In this document: positions 5,842-12,459 of the stretch, piece after piece
How positions within the stretch are numbered: the first letter of the stretch is position 1
Layout: each line of letters opens with the position of its first letter
NCBI GenBank assembly: GCA_029555925.1
Contig: JAKPQU010000004.1
Location: forward strand, 1-12,459
Direction of reading: 5' to 3'
Source of the DNA: Bacillota bacterium
Lineage (GTDB): Bacteria > Eremiobacterota > SpSt-956 > JAKJGF01
Length of the DNA: 12,459 nt
Notes under the pieces: generated by a model
Told to the model about the DNA's origin: nothing
The model's database searches: none
Seen by the model: only the letters and a program-made list of their open reading frames with translations
Translations under genes and position numbers: made by a program

Positions 5842-8094
5842 TTAATTCTTCTCCTGAACAATCCTCTTGACCAGCGTTATACCTTTTATGCTTTTTATTT
5901 TTTTTATAAAACCGTTAAGCTGCTGTATATCCTTTACCTCTACAACCATTTTAACTACTGCTTCTCCTGCTCCTTCTGTATAAGCATTTATGGATCTGGA
6001 GTTTATCATTTCTTCTTTAAGCACTGCAGTTACATCATTCAGAAGTCCCGGTCTGTCCCATCCGTTGATAAGTAACTGGACAGGATAAACATTTTTCTTT
6101 TTCTTTACCGACCAGTTAACTTCTATGAGACGATCCGAGTGATTCGAAAAAAACTTTAAATTATGGCATGTTTTCCTGTGGACACTTACGCCTCTGCCCT
6201 GGGTAATATAACCTATTATATCCTCTCCCGGGAGGGGGTTACAGCATCTGGCAACTCTTATTACAAGATTCTTTATATCTTTGACCTGAATAAAATTTTC
6301 ACCGTCATAGGAAAGATCAATTTTTTCCTTCTGTTCCGTACTATCTTTCCCTGTCTGTTCCGTTTTTTTCTCTTCCGTTTTTCCAGTAATATTATCCAGT
6401 TCTTCTTTTAAAATCTTATTTATCTGAATTACCGGTATATCTCCGTAACCTATGGCAGCAAGGAATTCTTCCTCGGAGCTGTAAAAAGGATATCTTTTCA
6501 TAACCCTTTCAAAGAGATCCTTTTTAGAAAATCCTCTGAAGATTCTTCTTAATTTTCTTATTTCTCTGTCTGTTATATCCTTGCCTCTTAAAATATTCTC
6601 TTCTTTTCTTTCTTTTTTAAACCAGTTTCTAATTTTATTCTTCGCACTGTTTGTAGTGCATATACTCATCCAGTCCCTGCTCGGCCCGCCGCTCACATTC
6701 GACGTTATTATTTCAACAATATCTCCGTTTTTAAGCCTGTAATTAAGGGGAACTATTTTATTGTTAACCTTGGCACCGACACATTTATTACCTACTTCCG
6801 TATGAATTCTATAGGCAAAATCAATAGGCGTAGATTCTGCCGGCAAATCCAGAAGATCTCCTCCCGGAGTAAAAACAAAAACCTGATTGTTCAAAAAATC
6901 CATTTTAAGAGATTGAATGAATTCTTTTGCATCCTTTAAATCTGCCTGCCAGTCTATAAGCTGCTGTATAAAAGGGGTTATCTGCTTTTGAAATTTTCTG
7001 TCCTGCTTCCATCCCTCTTTATACTGCCAGTGAGCGGCAATGCCGAATTCTCCTATTCTATGCATTTGCCATGTTCTTATCTGAACCTCCATAAGCTCTC
7101 CGGAAGGGCCGAATACTGTTGTGTGTAAAGACTGGTAACCATTGGCCTTAGGAGTGGCTATATAGTCTTTAATTCTATCAGGAAGGGGGACCCATATACT
7201 GTGGACTATTCCGAGAACTCCATAACAGTTGCTTACAGTAGGAACAACGACCCTGAGAGCCGTATAATCATAGATCTCATCGAGTCCCTTTTTCTTGTTC
7301 AGCATTTTCTGATATATACCGTAATAATGTTTAAACCTTGTTTCAATTGTAGCTTTTATCTCATTATGCATCAATTCTTTATTTAACAGCTCAGTTGCTT
7401 CTTTAAATATTTTACTGCTTCTGGCACGTTTTTCATCTATTTCCTTCACGAGGGATGCATAAATATCCGGCTGAAGATATTTAAAAGACAGATCTTCAAG
7501 TTCTTTTTTTATATGCCATATACCGAGTCTGTTGGCCATAGGAGCAAAAATTTCTATAGTTTCCATAGATATGGATCTCTGTTTATTCAGAGCAAGGGAT
7601 GAAAGGGTTCTCATGTTATGAAGCCTGTCTGCCAGTTTTATAAAAATAACCCTTAAATCTTTGGCCATAGCAAGGAATATTTTACGTAAATTTTCCGCCT
7701 GTCTTTCTTCTTTTGTCAGTCCCTTCAATGATGTACTGTCACTTATTTTTGTAAGCTTCGTAACACCATCAACAAGATTGACAACTTCTTCCCCGAATAT
7801 GGAAAGCATTTCTTCATAGGTTACATCTGTATCTTCCAGTACATCATGAAGGAGAGCTGCCACAATAGAAGGTTCATCCAGTTTTAAATCTTCTGCAAGA
7901 ATACAGGCCACTCCAAGGGGATGTAAAATATAAGGCTCTCCCGATGCACGATTCTGACCTTCATGGGCAGATGCTGCAAAACGAAGAGCTTTTTCTATAA
8001 ATTCCAGATTGGCATCAGGTTTATAAAGTTTAACTTTATGCAGCAATTCTTCAAGGCTATGTTCTATATAAGGAGAAGAAACTGTTTGTTCCAT
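5842..8094 (-). CDS. relA: Bifunctional (p)ppGpp synthetase/hydrolase (long RelA/SpoT homologue)
   Basis: 750 aa, a typical long RSH. Domains in order are: the HD hydrolase domain (about 30-190) with intact His-Asp in LLHDVLEDTDVT (H83, D84) and IKLADRLHNMRTL; the synthetase domain (about 240-360) with EIYDYTALRVVV and GYQSLHTTVFGP; TGS (about 404-465, VFVFTPGGDLLDLP); the Zn-finger region with VARCCNPLPGEDIIGYIT (C617, C618); and a C-terminal ACT domain (about 671-745). The synthetase motif RIKD (307-310) is the RxKD form of bifunctional enzymes, not the ExDD form of RelA-only synthetases. It makes and degrades (p)ppGpp from ATP and GTP/GDP at the ribosome. The start is ATG at 8094 with GGAG 6 nt upstream; the in-frame GTG four codons earlier overlaps that SD. 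Its promoter is at 8189-8217, and an unusual long hairpin fills its 5' leader. dtd follows downstream. Confidence 0.97.
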   Translation of the reverse strand: MEQTVSSPYIEHSLEELLHKVKLYKPDANLEFIEKALRFAASAHEGQNRASGEPYILHPLGVACILAEDLKLDEPSIVAALLHDVLEDTDVTYEEMLSIFGEEVVNLVDGVTKLTKISDSTSLKGLTKEERQAENLRKIFLAMAKDLRVIFIKLADRLHNMRTLSSLALNKQRSISMETIEIFAPMANRLGIWHIKKELEDLSFKYLQPDIYASLVKEIDEKRARSSKIFKEATELLNKELMHNEIKATIETRFKHYYGIYQKMLNKKKGLDEIYDYTALRVVVPTVSNCYGVLGIVHSIWVPLPDRIKDYIATPKANGYQSLHTTVFGPSGELMEVQIRTWQMHRIGEFGIAAHWQYKEGWKQDRKFQKQITPFIQQLIDWQADLKDAKEFIQSLKMDFLNNQVFVFTPGGDLLDLPAESTPIDFAYRIHTEVGNKCVGAKVNNKIVPLNYRLKNGDIVEIITSNVSGGPSRDWMSICTTNSAKNKIRNWFKKERKEENILRGKDITDREIRKLRRIFRGFSKKDLFERVMKRYPFYSSEEEFLAAIGYGDIPVIQINKILKEELDNITGKTEEKKTEQTGKDSTEQKEKIDLSYDGENFIQVKDIKNLVIRVARCCNPLPGEDIIGYITQGRGVSVHRKTCHNLKFFSNHSDRLIEVNWSVKKKKNVYPVQLLINGWDRPGLLNDVTAVLKEEMINSRSINAYTEGAGEAVVKMVVEVKDIQQLNGFIKKIKSIKGITLVKRIVQEKN

Positions 8095-8111
8095 AAATAA
8101 CTCCACTGAAT

Positions 8112-8183
8112 CGTAACGCGTAACGCGTAACGCGTAAAATAATGCTGTTCCGACGCGTCACGAGTCACGCGTCACGCGTCACG
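8112..8183 (-). promoter_or_regulatory. Long heptamer-built hairpin in the rel 5' leader
   Basis: On the minus strand, four heptamers (GTGACGC, GTGACGC, GTGACTC, GTGACGC; 8182-8155) face the complement of four GTAACGC-type heptamers (8113-8140). Pairing 8183-8158 with 8112-8137 gives a ~26-bp stem with one U-C mismatch and a ~20-nt loop. Four positions are G-U wobbles in the rel-sense RNA but A-C mismatches in the opposite RNA, so it folds well only in the rel mRNA. It starts at the predicted rel transcription start (~8182) and ends 7 nt before the SD. A role in mRNA stability or translation is inferred. Confidence 0.7.
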
Positions 8184-8188
8184 TTTCA

Positions 8189-8217
8189 ATTATAATTTAT
8201 ATCACCTTTTTTGTCCA
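8189..8217 (-). promoter_or_regulatory. rel promoter
   Basis: On the minus strand, TGGACA (8217-8212) and a perfect TATAAT (8194-8189) have exact 17-bp spacing, with a start near 8182. It is divergent from the rpmA promoter 25 bp away, so the two could influence one another. Confidence 0.82.
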
Positions 8218-8242
8218 TATAAAAAATTAATCTTTATGTCCA

Positions 8243-8271
8243 TTGCATTTACATGACTCTTGTGATATAAT
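8243..8271 (+). promoter_or_regulatory. rpmA-obg promoter
   Basis: TTGCAT (8243-8248) and a perfect TATAAT (8266-8271) have exact 17-bp spacing. TG one base before the -10 (8263-8264) makes an extended -10. The predicted start, near 8278, gives a leader of about 85 nt before the L27 ATG. Confidence 0.85.
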
Positions 8272-8323
8272 AGCACGAAGTATGGAATTGAAAGTGTTTC
8301 TATTAACATAAAGCACTGAAATT

Positions 8324-8364
8324 AGGAGGTGAAAGTAGCGGTACAAAGGCTACTTGTAGATATG
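8324..8364 (+). promoter_or_regulatory. Distant Shine-Dalgarno with hairpin bridging to the rpmA start codon
   Basis: AGGAGGTG (8324-8331), a consensus SD, ends its AGGAGG core 32 nt before the ATG at 8362. A perfect 7-bp stem lies between: AAGTAGC (8333-8339) with GCTACTT (8349-8355), 9-nt loop. Looping it out leaves 9 nt between SD and ATG, the ideal spacing. The only near-start alternatives are a weak AAAGG (8345-8349), which lies in the loop and 3' arm, and a GTG at 8329 that overlaps the SD itself. Confidence 0.65.
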
Positions 8365-8646
8365 ATTACTTTAGATCTACAGTTATTTGCTCATAAAAAA
8401 GGACTTGGAAGCACCAGAAACGGAAGAGACAGCGCATCCCAGCGTCTTGGTATAAAGAAATTTGGTGGTCAGTATGTCAAACCGGGAGAAATCATAGTAC
8501 GTCAGCGTGGAAGCGAATTCAAGCCAGGCAGTCATGTTATGATGGGCAAAGATTATACTATATTTTCTATTGCAGAAGGACATGTTTCCTTTGAAAAAAG
8601 AGGAAAAAATAAAAAGCTTATAAACGTTCAACCTGTTGCAGTATAA
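8362..8646 (+). CDS. rpmA: 50S ribosomal protein L27 with cleavable N-terminal extension
   Basis: 94 aa, the same length as Bacillus L27. The N-terminus [18 protein letters not shown] matches the extension that Prp cysteine protease removes after the LQxFA motif. The mature HKKG... N-terminus reaches toward the peptidyl-transferase centre. The body ([52 protein letters not shown]) is typical. The start is ATG at 8362, from homology. Starting at GTG 8329 would add 11 residues found in no L27 I know and would bury the SD. rplU and prp, which normally precede rpmA in such organisms, are absent: upstream are its own promoter and the divergent rel gene. obg follows 89 nt downstream, as in most bacteria. 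This could reflect relocation of rplU and prp. Confidence 0.97.
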   Translation: MITLDLQLFAHKKGLGSTRNGRDSASQRLGIKKFGGQYVKPGEIIVRQRGSEFKPGSHVMMGKDYTIFSIAEGHVSFEKRGKNKKLINVQPVAV

Positions 8647-8674
8647 AATTCCAGCAGTTTATAAAAATTAAGAG

Positions 8675-8711
8675 CCGAAAGTTGTTGTTCTACATATTAC
8701 TTTCGGTTTTT
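8675..8711 (+). terminator. Intrinsic terminator/attenuator between rpmA and obg
   Basis: CCGAAAGT (8675-8682) pairs perfectly with ACTTTCGG (8699-8706) over a 16-nt loop, followed by TTTTT (8707-8711). Position and T-run suit partial termination that would make more L27 than Obg. The long loop and moderate stem suggest incomplete efficiency. No separate obg promoter is evident after it. Confidence 0.65.
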
Positions 8712-8735
8712 ACTTTATTAAGGAAGGAAAATTCT

Positions 8736-10046
8736 GTGTTTATTGATGAAGCAATCATTTATGTCAGAGGCGGAGACGGCGGATGCGGGCTTGTATCATT
8801 TCATAAGGAAAAATATATAGCCTACGGAGGCCCGAGCGGAGGTGACGGAGGCCGGGGAGGGAATGTATATCTTATCGCAGATGCAAACTTGAATACCCTC
8901 CTTTCATTCAAGTATAAATCTCATTTCAATGCAGATAAAGGGAAACCGGGACAGAAAAAAAACAAAACAGGAAAAAGTGCCGATGATTTATATATAAAAG
9001 TACCTCCCGGAACAGTCATAAAAGATCATGACACAAATGAAATATTATGTGACCTTACCGATACACACCATAGATTGCTCCTGGCACGGGGGGGCAGAGG
9101 AGGCAGAGGGAATGCCCGTTTCCCTACTTCTACCAACCAGGCGCCCAGAAGAGCTGAGAAAGGAGAACCTGGAGAAGAAAGAACCCTTAAACTGGAATTA
9201 AAACTCCTCGCAGACGTAGCTATTATAGGTTATCCCAATGTCGGTAAATCTACCCTTATCTCCAGAGTTTCTGCAGCAAAACCTAAAATCGCCGATTACC
9301 CCTTTACGACTCTTGTCCCAAATCTGGGAGTGGTAAAATTAACTGAAGACAGGACAGCAGTATTTGCCGATATTCCGGGACTTATAGAAGGTGCTCATAA
9401 AGGCACCGGTCTTGGATATCAATTCTTGAAACATATAGAGAGAACAAAAATACTTATCCATGTTCTGTCACTTGCAGATATAAAAGAAGATAAACCTCTT
9501 GAAAATTATTATTTGATAAATAAGGAATTACAACTTTATAATTCCATGCTTTCAGAATTACCTCAGATAGTGGCAGGAAATAAAATAGATTTGCCCCATG
9601 GAAGAGAAATAAAAGACAGAGTCGAAGAGGCATGTAAAAAAACAGGAGTGAAATTCTATCCCATATCTGCTGTTACAGGTGAGGGAGTCTCTGAGCTTTT
9701 AAAAGGAGTAACAGAAATACTGCTACAAAAAATAGACGGAACAAAAGAGGAAACCTGTGAGCTCAGAGATATTTCTCTTCCGCGAAAGCCTCCAAGGGAA
9801 TTATCTATTGAAGTAACAGACGGAACATATATCGTAACAGGGGATATGATAGAAAAGAAGGTTTCCATGACCTATCTCGACAATGAAGAATGTTTGAGAC
9901 ATTTACAGAAGCATCTCTATCGCAGAGGTATTATAGAAGCACTGGAGAAAAAAGGTATAAAAGACGGAGATACTGTTGTTATTGCAGATTATGAATTTTC
10001 CTATTCAAAAGATACATATGGAAAAGGTAATGACGATTACGTTTAA
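8736..10046 (+). CDS. obg: Obg family ribosome-assembly GTPase
   Basis: 436 aa, close to Bacillus Obg (428). The Gly-rich Obg fold (about 1-158) has GGDGGCG, GGPSGGDGGRGGNV and ARGGRGGRGN. The GTPase domain (about 160-330) carries G1 GYPNVGKST (165-173), switch-I TT (191-192), G3 DIPG (212-215), G4 NKID (282-285) and G5 SAVTGEG. A C-terminal OCT domain (about 350-425) ends in an acidic tail. It is an essential, slow GTPase that binds the 50S subunit and also ppGpp, which links it to the divergent rel gene. The start is GTG at 8736 (MFIDEAIIYVRGG), preceded by AAGGAAGG about 8 nt upstream. An open frame continues upstream to 8682, but it translates the terminator hairpin and has no counterpart in the family. 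It is cotranscribed with rpmA through a possible attenuator. Confidence 0.98.
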   Translation: MFIDEAIIYVRGGDGGCGLVSFHKEKYIAYGGPSGGDGGRGGNVYLIADANLNTLLSFKYKSHFNADKGKPGQKKNKTGKSADDLYIKVPPGTVIKDHDTNEILCDLTDTHHRLLLARGGRGGRGNARFPTSTNQAPRRAEKGEPGEERTLKLELKLLADVAIIGYPNVGKSTLISRVSAAKPKIADYPFTTLVPNLGVVKLTEDRTAVFADIPGLIEGAHKGTGLGYQFLKHIERTKILIHVLSLADIKEDKPLENYYLINKELQLYNSMLSELPQIVAGNKIDLPHGREIKDRVEEACKKTGVKFYPISAVTGEGVSELLKGVTEILLQKIDGTKEETCELRDISLPRKPPRELSIEVTDGTYIVTGDMIEKKVSMTYLDNEECLRHLQKHLYRRGIIEALEKKGIKDGDTVVIADYEFSYSKDTYGKGNDDYV

Positions 10047-10060
10047 AAATGACAGGCGAT

Positions 10061-10133
10061 TATGAGAAGCGTAACGCGTGACGGGAGGAAAACATTCTCA
10101 TACTTCGTTGTGACCGACCAGGTCATGGTTGTT
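10061..10133 (-). repeat. Dispersed ~80-bp two-hairpin repeat, copy C (inverted)
   Basis: Read on the minus strand it gives AACAACCATGACC, a small GACC/GGTC hairpin, TCACAACGAAG, ATGAGAA (10101-10095) pairing with TTCTCAT (10068-10062), and between them CCTCCCGTCACGCGTTACGC. This matches copies A and B nearly base for base through the central CACAACGAAGTATGAGAAT. It lies 15 nt after the obg stop. Confidence 0.82.
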
Positions 10134-10158
10134 TTATAGAGATGGTTGTTTTATAGAG
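10125..10158. repeat. 17-bp perfect tandem duplication
   Basis: ATGGTTGTTTTATAGAG occurs twice head to tail (10125-10141 and 10142-10158). The first unit overlaps the end of repeat copy C (ATGGTTGTT), so the duplication arose at the edge of that element. Confidence 0.9.
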
Positions 10159-10191
10159 AATGAAAAAGAAATTTGTCATAATATTCAGAGT

Positions 10192-10263
10192 GACAGGTAA
10201 AAAAGTATGATTTTACTTACTTTTCACCATTCACTTTTCACTAATTAAATGAATTTACCTGTC
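10192..10263. repeat. 10-bp inverted repeat enclosing TTCAC heptamers
   Basis: GACAGGTAAA (10192-10201) is perfectly repeated as TTTACCTGTC (10254-10263). The 52-nt interior has a 7-nt period (CACCATT, CACTTTT, CACTAAT). It could be a hairpin or a miniature element just upstream of the pseudokinase gene. No transposase or clear target duplication is seen. Confidence 0.6.
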
Positions 10264-10304
10264 CTAAAAAAACACTATCATATATATAAAGGAAGAAAAA
10301 AATT

Positions 10305-12173
10305 ATGGATGGCAATGAAATACTCTTAAACAACAGATATCGTATGATAGATATACTCCGTATCGACGGGACAGGGGACAGGTATGCCAAATATACTATT
10401 GCCGATACCCACGACAACGATAAAACAATGGTAGCTAAAGAAATGATTATCGTTGCTTCATCCCGCCAGGAAAAAGAAGAAATAATAGAACGTTTTATGA
10501 CTCAGGGCCAGAGATTTATGCAGTTAAATCACCCGTGTCTCTGCAAGGTTACCGATTGTTTTGCTGAAAAAGGATGCCTCTATCTTATAATGGAATTTAT
10601 TGTAGGGGAATATTTAGATGAAATATTACAGACCTATTTACTTAAGACAAAGATGCCTTTCAGCGAGAAGCAGGTCATAGAGGTAAGCTTCCGTATATGT
10701 GAGGCAATGGAATATCTACACAGCAATGATATTTTATGCGGAACCCTTCAACCAACCAATATTATGTTCTCAAGAGATACAGGCCGTCTGGTTTTAATTG
10801 ATTTCGGTATTTCCCGTATACTCATTCCTGAACCGGAAAAAGCACCTATATATATACAGGGATATTCTCCTCCTGAACAATATGAAGGGATAATAGAACC
10901 AAGATCGGACATATATGGACTTGGAGCAATCATGCATTATCTTCTGAGCGGAATAGATCCTGCGCTATACAATGTACAATTCAGTTATCCCCCTTTATCG
11001 GGACTGAGAACTGATCTTTCAAAAGAAATAGAAGCAGTTGTAAACAAAGCACTTCAAAAAGATCTGGCAAACAGATTCAGTTCTGCTACAGAAATGAAAG
11101 GCGCTCTCGGTGTTGTCTATCAAAGACTGGCTAAAACCTTTGTAAAAAAAGCAAGCTGGACTATGCTCGGAGGCAATCCGGAAAGAACCAGTTCCCAGGG
11201 AGAACCTCTTAAAGGCGTGCCCCGTTTCAGATGGAAATACAAAGCCGGCAGAGGAGCCATTTCCAGCCCTGCCATTGTTAATAATATGGCCTATGTATGT
11301 GCCTATGATAATTACATTTATGCTCTCAATATGGATGACGGCTCATGTCTGTGGGAATATAAAGTCAGAGGCCAGCTTACTTCATCACCCATTATATACG
11401 AAGGTACTCTTTATGCAGGCTGTATGGACTGTAACCTATATTCAATCGATATAAATGCCATATGTCTCAAATGGAAATACAAAACAGATGGTCTCATAAC
11501 ATGCACGCCTGCCCTGGCAGGAGAAGTTGTTTATACAGGTTCTTACGATTCTTATTTTTATGCCATAGATGTAAATGGCGGAAGACTTATATGGAAATTC
11601 AATGCAGGAGGAACTGTTATGTCCTCGCCTGTTGTGTTGGAAAACGCCGTATATTTTGGCTCCCTTGACAGTCATGTCTATGCTCTTTCCACAGAAAGCG
11701 GGGAATTAAAATGGAAATTTAAAACAGGATACAGTATATCCTCATCTCCATGTATTTATCAGGGTAAAGTTTTTATAGGCTCCTATGACGGACACCTTTA
11801 TTGTATTGATATTAATAACGGAGAACCAGTGTGGGTTCTGAATACTTCCTCAACTATAACTTCTACTCCTGTCGTAGCTGACGGTATAGTATATATAGGC
11901 ACCCACAGCGGGCATATGATTGCCATAGATACAGGAACAGGTAAACCTGTATGGAATTATAAAGTTAAAGATCCATTTCAGATGCCTCCTGCCATATCAG
12001 GAGGTATGCTTTATTTCTATGCTGAAAAGACCAAACTATTTATTTTAAACGGGAAAACAGGAGAGGTAACATCATGTCTTGACTGTGGCATAAACTTCTC
12101 TTCAGCACCTGCTATTTCCGATGGTTTTTTGATTATAGGAACATCTGACGGATATATATATGCTTTTAAATAA
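10305..12173 (+). CDS. Pseudokinase fused to a PQQ/BamB-type beta-propeller
   Basis: 622 aa. The N-terminal half (about 9-275) has a bacterial Ser/Thr-kinase fold: VAK Lys45, DFG (166-168), GYSPPEQYEG (187-195), SDIYGLG (201-207) and Arg257. However, the catalytic-loop HRDLKPxN is CGTLQPTN (145-152): the catalytic Asp is Thr147 and the following Lys is Gln149. The glycine loop is also degenerate (RIDGTGDRYAKY). Phosphotransfer is therefore unlikely, although nucleotide or Mg binding may remain. Residues about 305-622 contain eight ~40-residue PQQ-like repeats (WKYK...SSP...VYxGSxDxxxYAID), which should close into an eight-bladed propeller. The arrangement recalls Streptomyces AfsK. No membrane helix or signal peptide is seen, so it is probably a cytoplasmic sensor or scaffold. 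The start is ATG with AAAGGA 11 nt upstream. It appears monocistronic; no convincing promoter or terminator was identified. Confidence 0.9.
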   Translation: MDGNEILLNNRYRMIDILRIDGTGDRYAKYTIADTHDNDKTMVAKEMIIVASSRQEKEEIIERFMTQGQRFMQLNHPCLCKVTDCFAEKGCLYLIMEFIVGEYLDEILQTYLLKTKMPFSEKQVIEVSFRICEAMEYLHSNDILCGTLQPTNIMFSRDTGRLVLIDFGISRILIPEPEKAPIYIQGYSPPEQYEGIIEPRSDIYGLGAIMHYLLSGIDPALYNVQFSYPPLSGLRTDLSKEIEAVVNKALQKDLANRFSSATEMKGALGVVYQRLAKTFVKKASWTMLGGNPERTSSQGEPLKGVPRFRWKYKAGRGAISSPAIVNNMAYVCAYDNYIYALNMDDGSCLWEYKVRGQLTSSPIIYEGTLYAGCMDCNLYSIDINAICLKWKYKTDGLITCTPALAGEVVYTGSYDSYFYAIDVNGGRLIWKFNAGGTVMSSPVVLENAVYFGSLDSHVYALSTESGELKWKFKTGYSISSSPCIYQGKVFIGSYDGHLYCIDINNGEPVWVLNTSSTITSTPVVADGIVYIGTHSGHMIAIDTGTGKPVWNYKVKDPFQMPPAISGGMLYFYAEKTKLFILNGKTGEVTSCLDCGINFSSAPAISDGFLIIGTSDGYIYAFK

Positions 12174-12459
12174 GTATTTCACCATCAAAATTTCAGACAA
12201 AATCTTAAAATTTTATTTAAAATTCAAAGGAAAGTAAGGCCTTGAACTAGAAGTTTTAAAAGGTATAATAATCTATATTTTTGCACTTTTTCATAATTTC
12301 CTTGTTTTTAGTACCGTAACAGGTAAAAGGGTATCCATAAAAAGCTTCTGCCTGGCAGGCTCTGGAGAAGAAAAATTCGTTTTTTCTATAGTATTAGAAA
12401 TTAAATAAGGGCTAATTTATTGTCTGTAAAACAAATTAAATAAGGCAAATTATTTTTCT
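12174..12459. other. Gene-free right end with a candidate promoter and a 13-bp direct repeat
   Basis: No credible ORF is seen. Features are a candidate promoter (12242-12269); an imperfect GC hairpin, CTTCT/AGAAG enclosing GCCT-GGC-AGGC (about 12342-12370); GAAAAA-TTCG-TTTTTTC beside it; and the direct repeat AAATTAAATAAGG at 12398-12410 and 12433-12445. The promoter could drive a gene or small RNA that continues beyond the window. The rest is plain AT-rich DNA. Confidence 0.5.
12242..12269 (+). promoter_or_regulatory. Candidate promoter at the right end
   Basis: TTGAAC (12242-12247) and a perfect TATAAT (12264-12269) are 16 bp apart, with a predicted start near 12276. There is no ORF after it inside the window, so its target is unseen. 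Confidence 0.4.

Noticed and set aside
8095..8106. GTG at 8106 as the start of Rel
   Set aside because: That codon is part of the GTGGAG SD for ATG 8094, which has normal 6-nt spacing.
8329..8361. GTG at 8329 as the start of L27
   Set aside because: It overlaps the SD itself and would add 11 residues absent from L27 proteins; ATG 8362 gives the standard 94-aa form.
8682..8735. Upstream extension of Obg to 8682
   Set aside because: The extra 18 residues translate the terminator hairpin. GTG 8736 has a good SD and matches the family's N-terminus.
12398..12445. Start of a CRISPR array
   Set aside because: The repeated unit is only 13 bp and AT-rich, with two copies visible and no cas genes nearby.

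Overview
The window is AT-rich chromosomal DNA from a bacterium with several Firmicutes-like traits. Ribosomal protein L27 carries the short N-terminal extension that Prp protease removes in Firmicutes, Fusobacteria and some other phyla. The rel-dtd order matches Bacillus, the subtilase is of the Bacillus AprX type, the rRNA leader has a TTTGAAAACT element, and Shine-Dalgarno and sigma-A-like promoters are strong. The long TPR protein, the kinase/beta-propeller fusion and the heptamer-rich intergenic DNA also fit an uncultured candidate phylum. The 67-odd bases of 16S visible here cannot settle the phylum.

Layout, left to right. The window opens with the 5' end of a 16S rRNA gene on the minus strand, with a near-consensus promoter and A/T-rich upstream tract. 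Still on the minus strand is a two-gene unit: a free-standing subtilisin-propeptide-like protein (85 aa) followed by an intracellular AprX-type subtilase. A 596-bp gene-free region with two copies of an ~80-bp structured repeat separates this unit from a plus-strand gene for a 689-aa protein made of 19 perfectly spaced TPRs. A bidirectional terminator lies between it and a convergent 66-aa single-pass membrane protein, which may be translationally coupled to a 29-codon leader ORF. A tRNA-Ala(CGC) gene follows. On the minus strand come dtd and bifunctional rel (the stringent-response enzyme). A divergent promoter pair then drives rel leftwards and rpmA-obg rightwards. The right end has a third copy of the ~80-bp repeat, a pseudokinase fused to an eight-repeat PQQ/BamB-type propeller, and a short unassigned tail.

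How it fits together. The centre is translation and growth control: tRNA-Ala, the D-aminoacyl-tRNA proofreader Dtd, the (p)ppGpp enzyme Rel, ribosomal L27 and the ribosome-assembly GTPase Obg (itself linked to ppGpp). The flanking genes look like regulated proteolysis and protein-interaction or signalling scaffolds.

The most unusual signals are non-coding. Two genes (TPR and rpmA) have a strong SD 32-40 nt upstream of the ATG, with a perfect hairpin in between whose folding restores a 9-11 nt spacing. The rel mRNA appears to begin with a ~26-bp hairpin built from inverted GTRAYGC heptamers that pairs fully only in the rel-sense RNA. An ~80-bp two-hairpin repeat occurs three times. Notable protein signals are the trans-acting propeptide, which ends exactly where the protease's own propeptide should be cut, and the loss of the catalytic Asp in the kinase domain.
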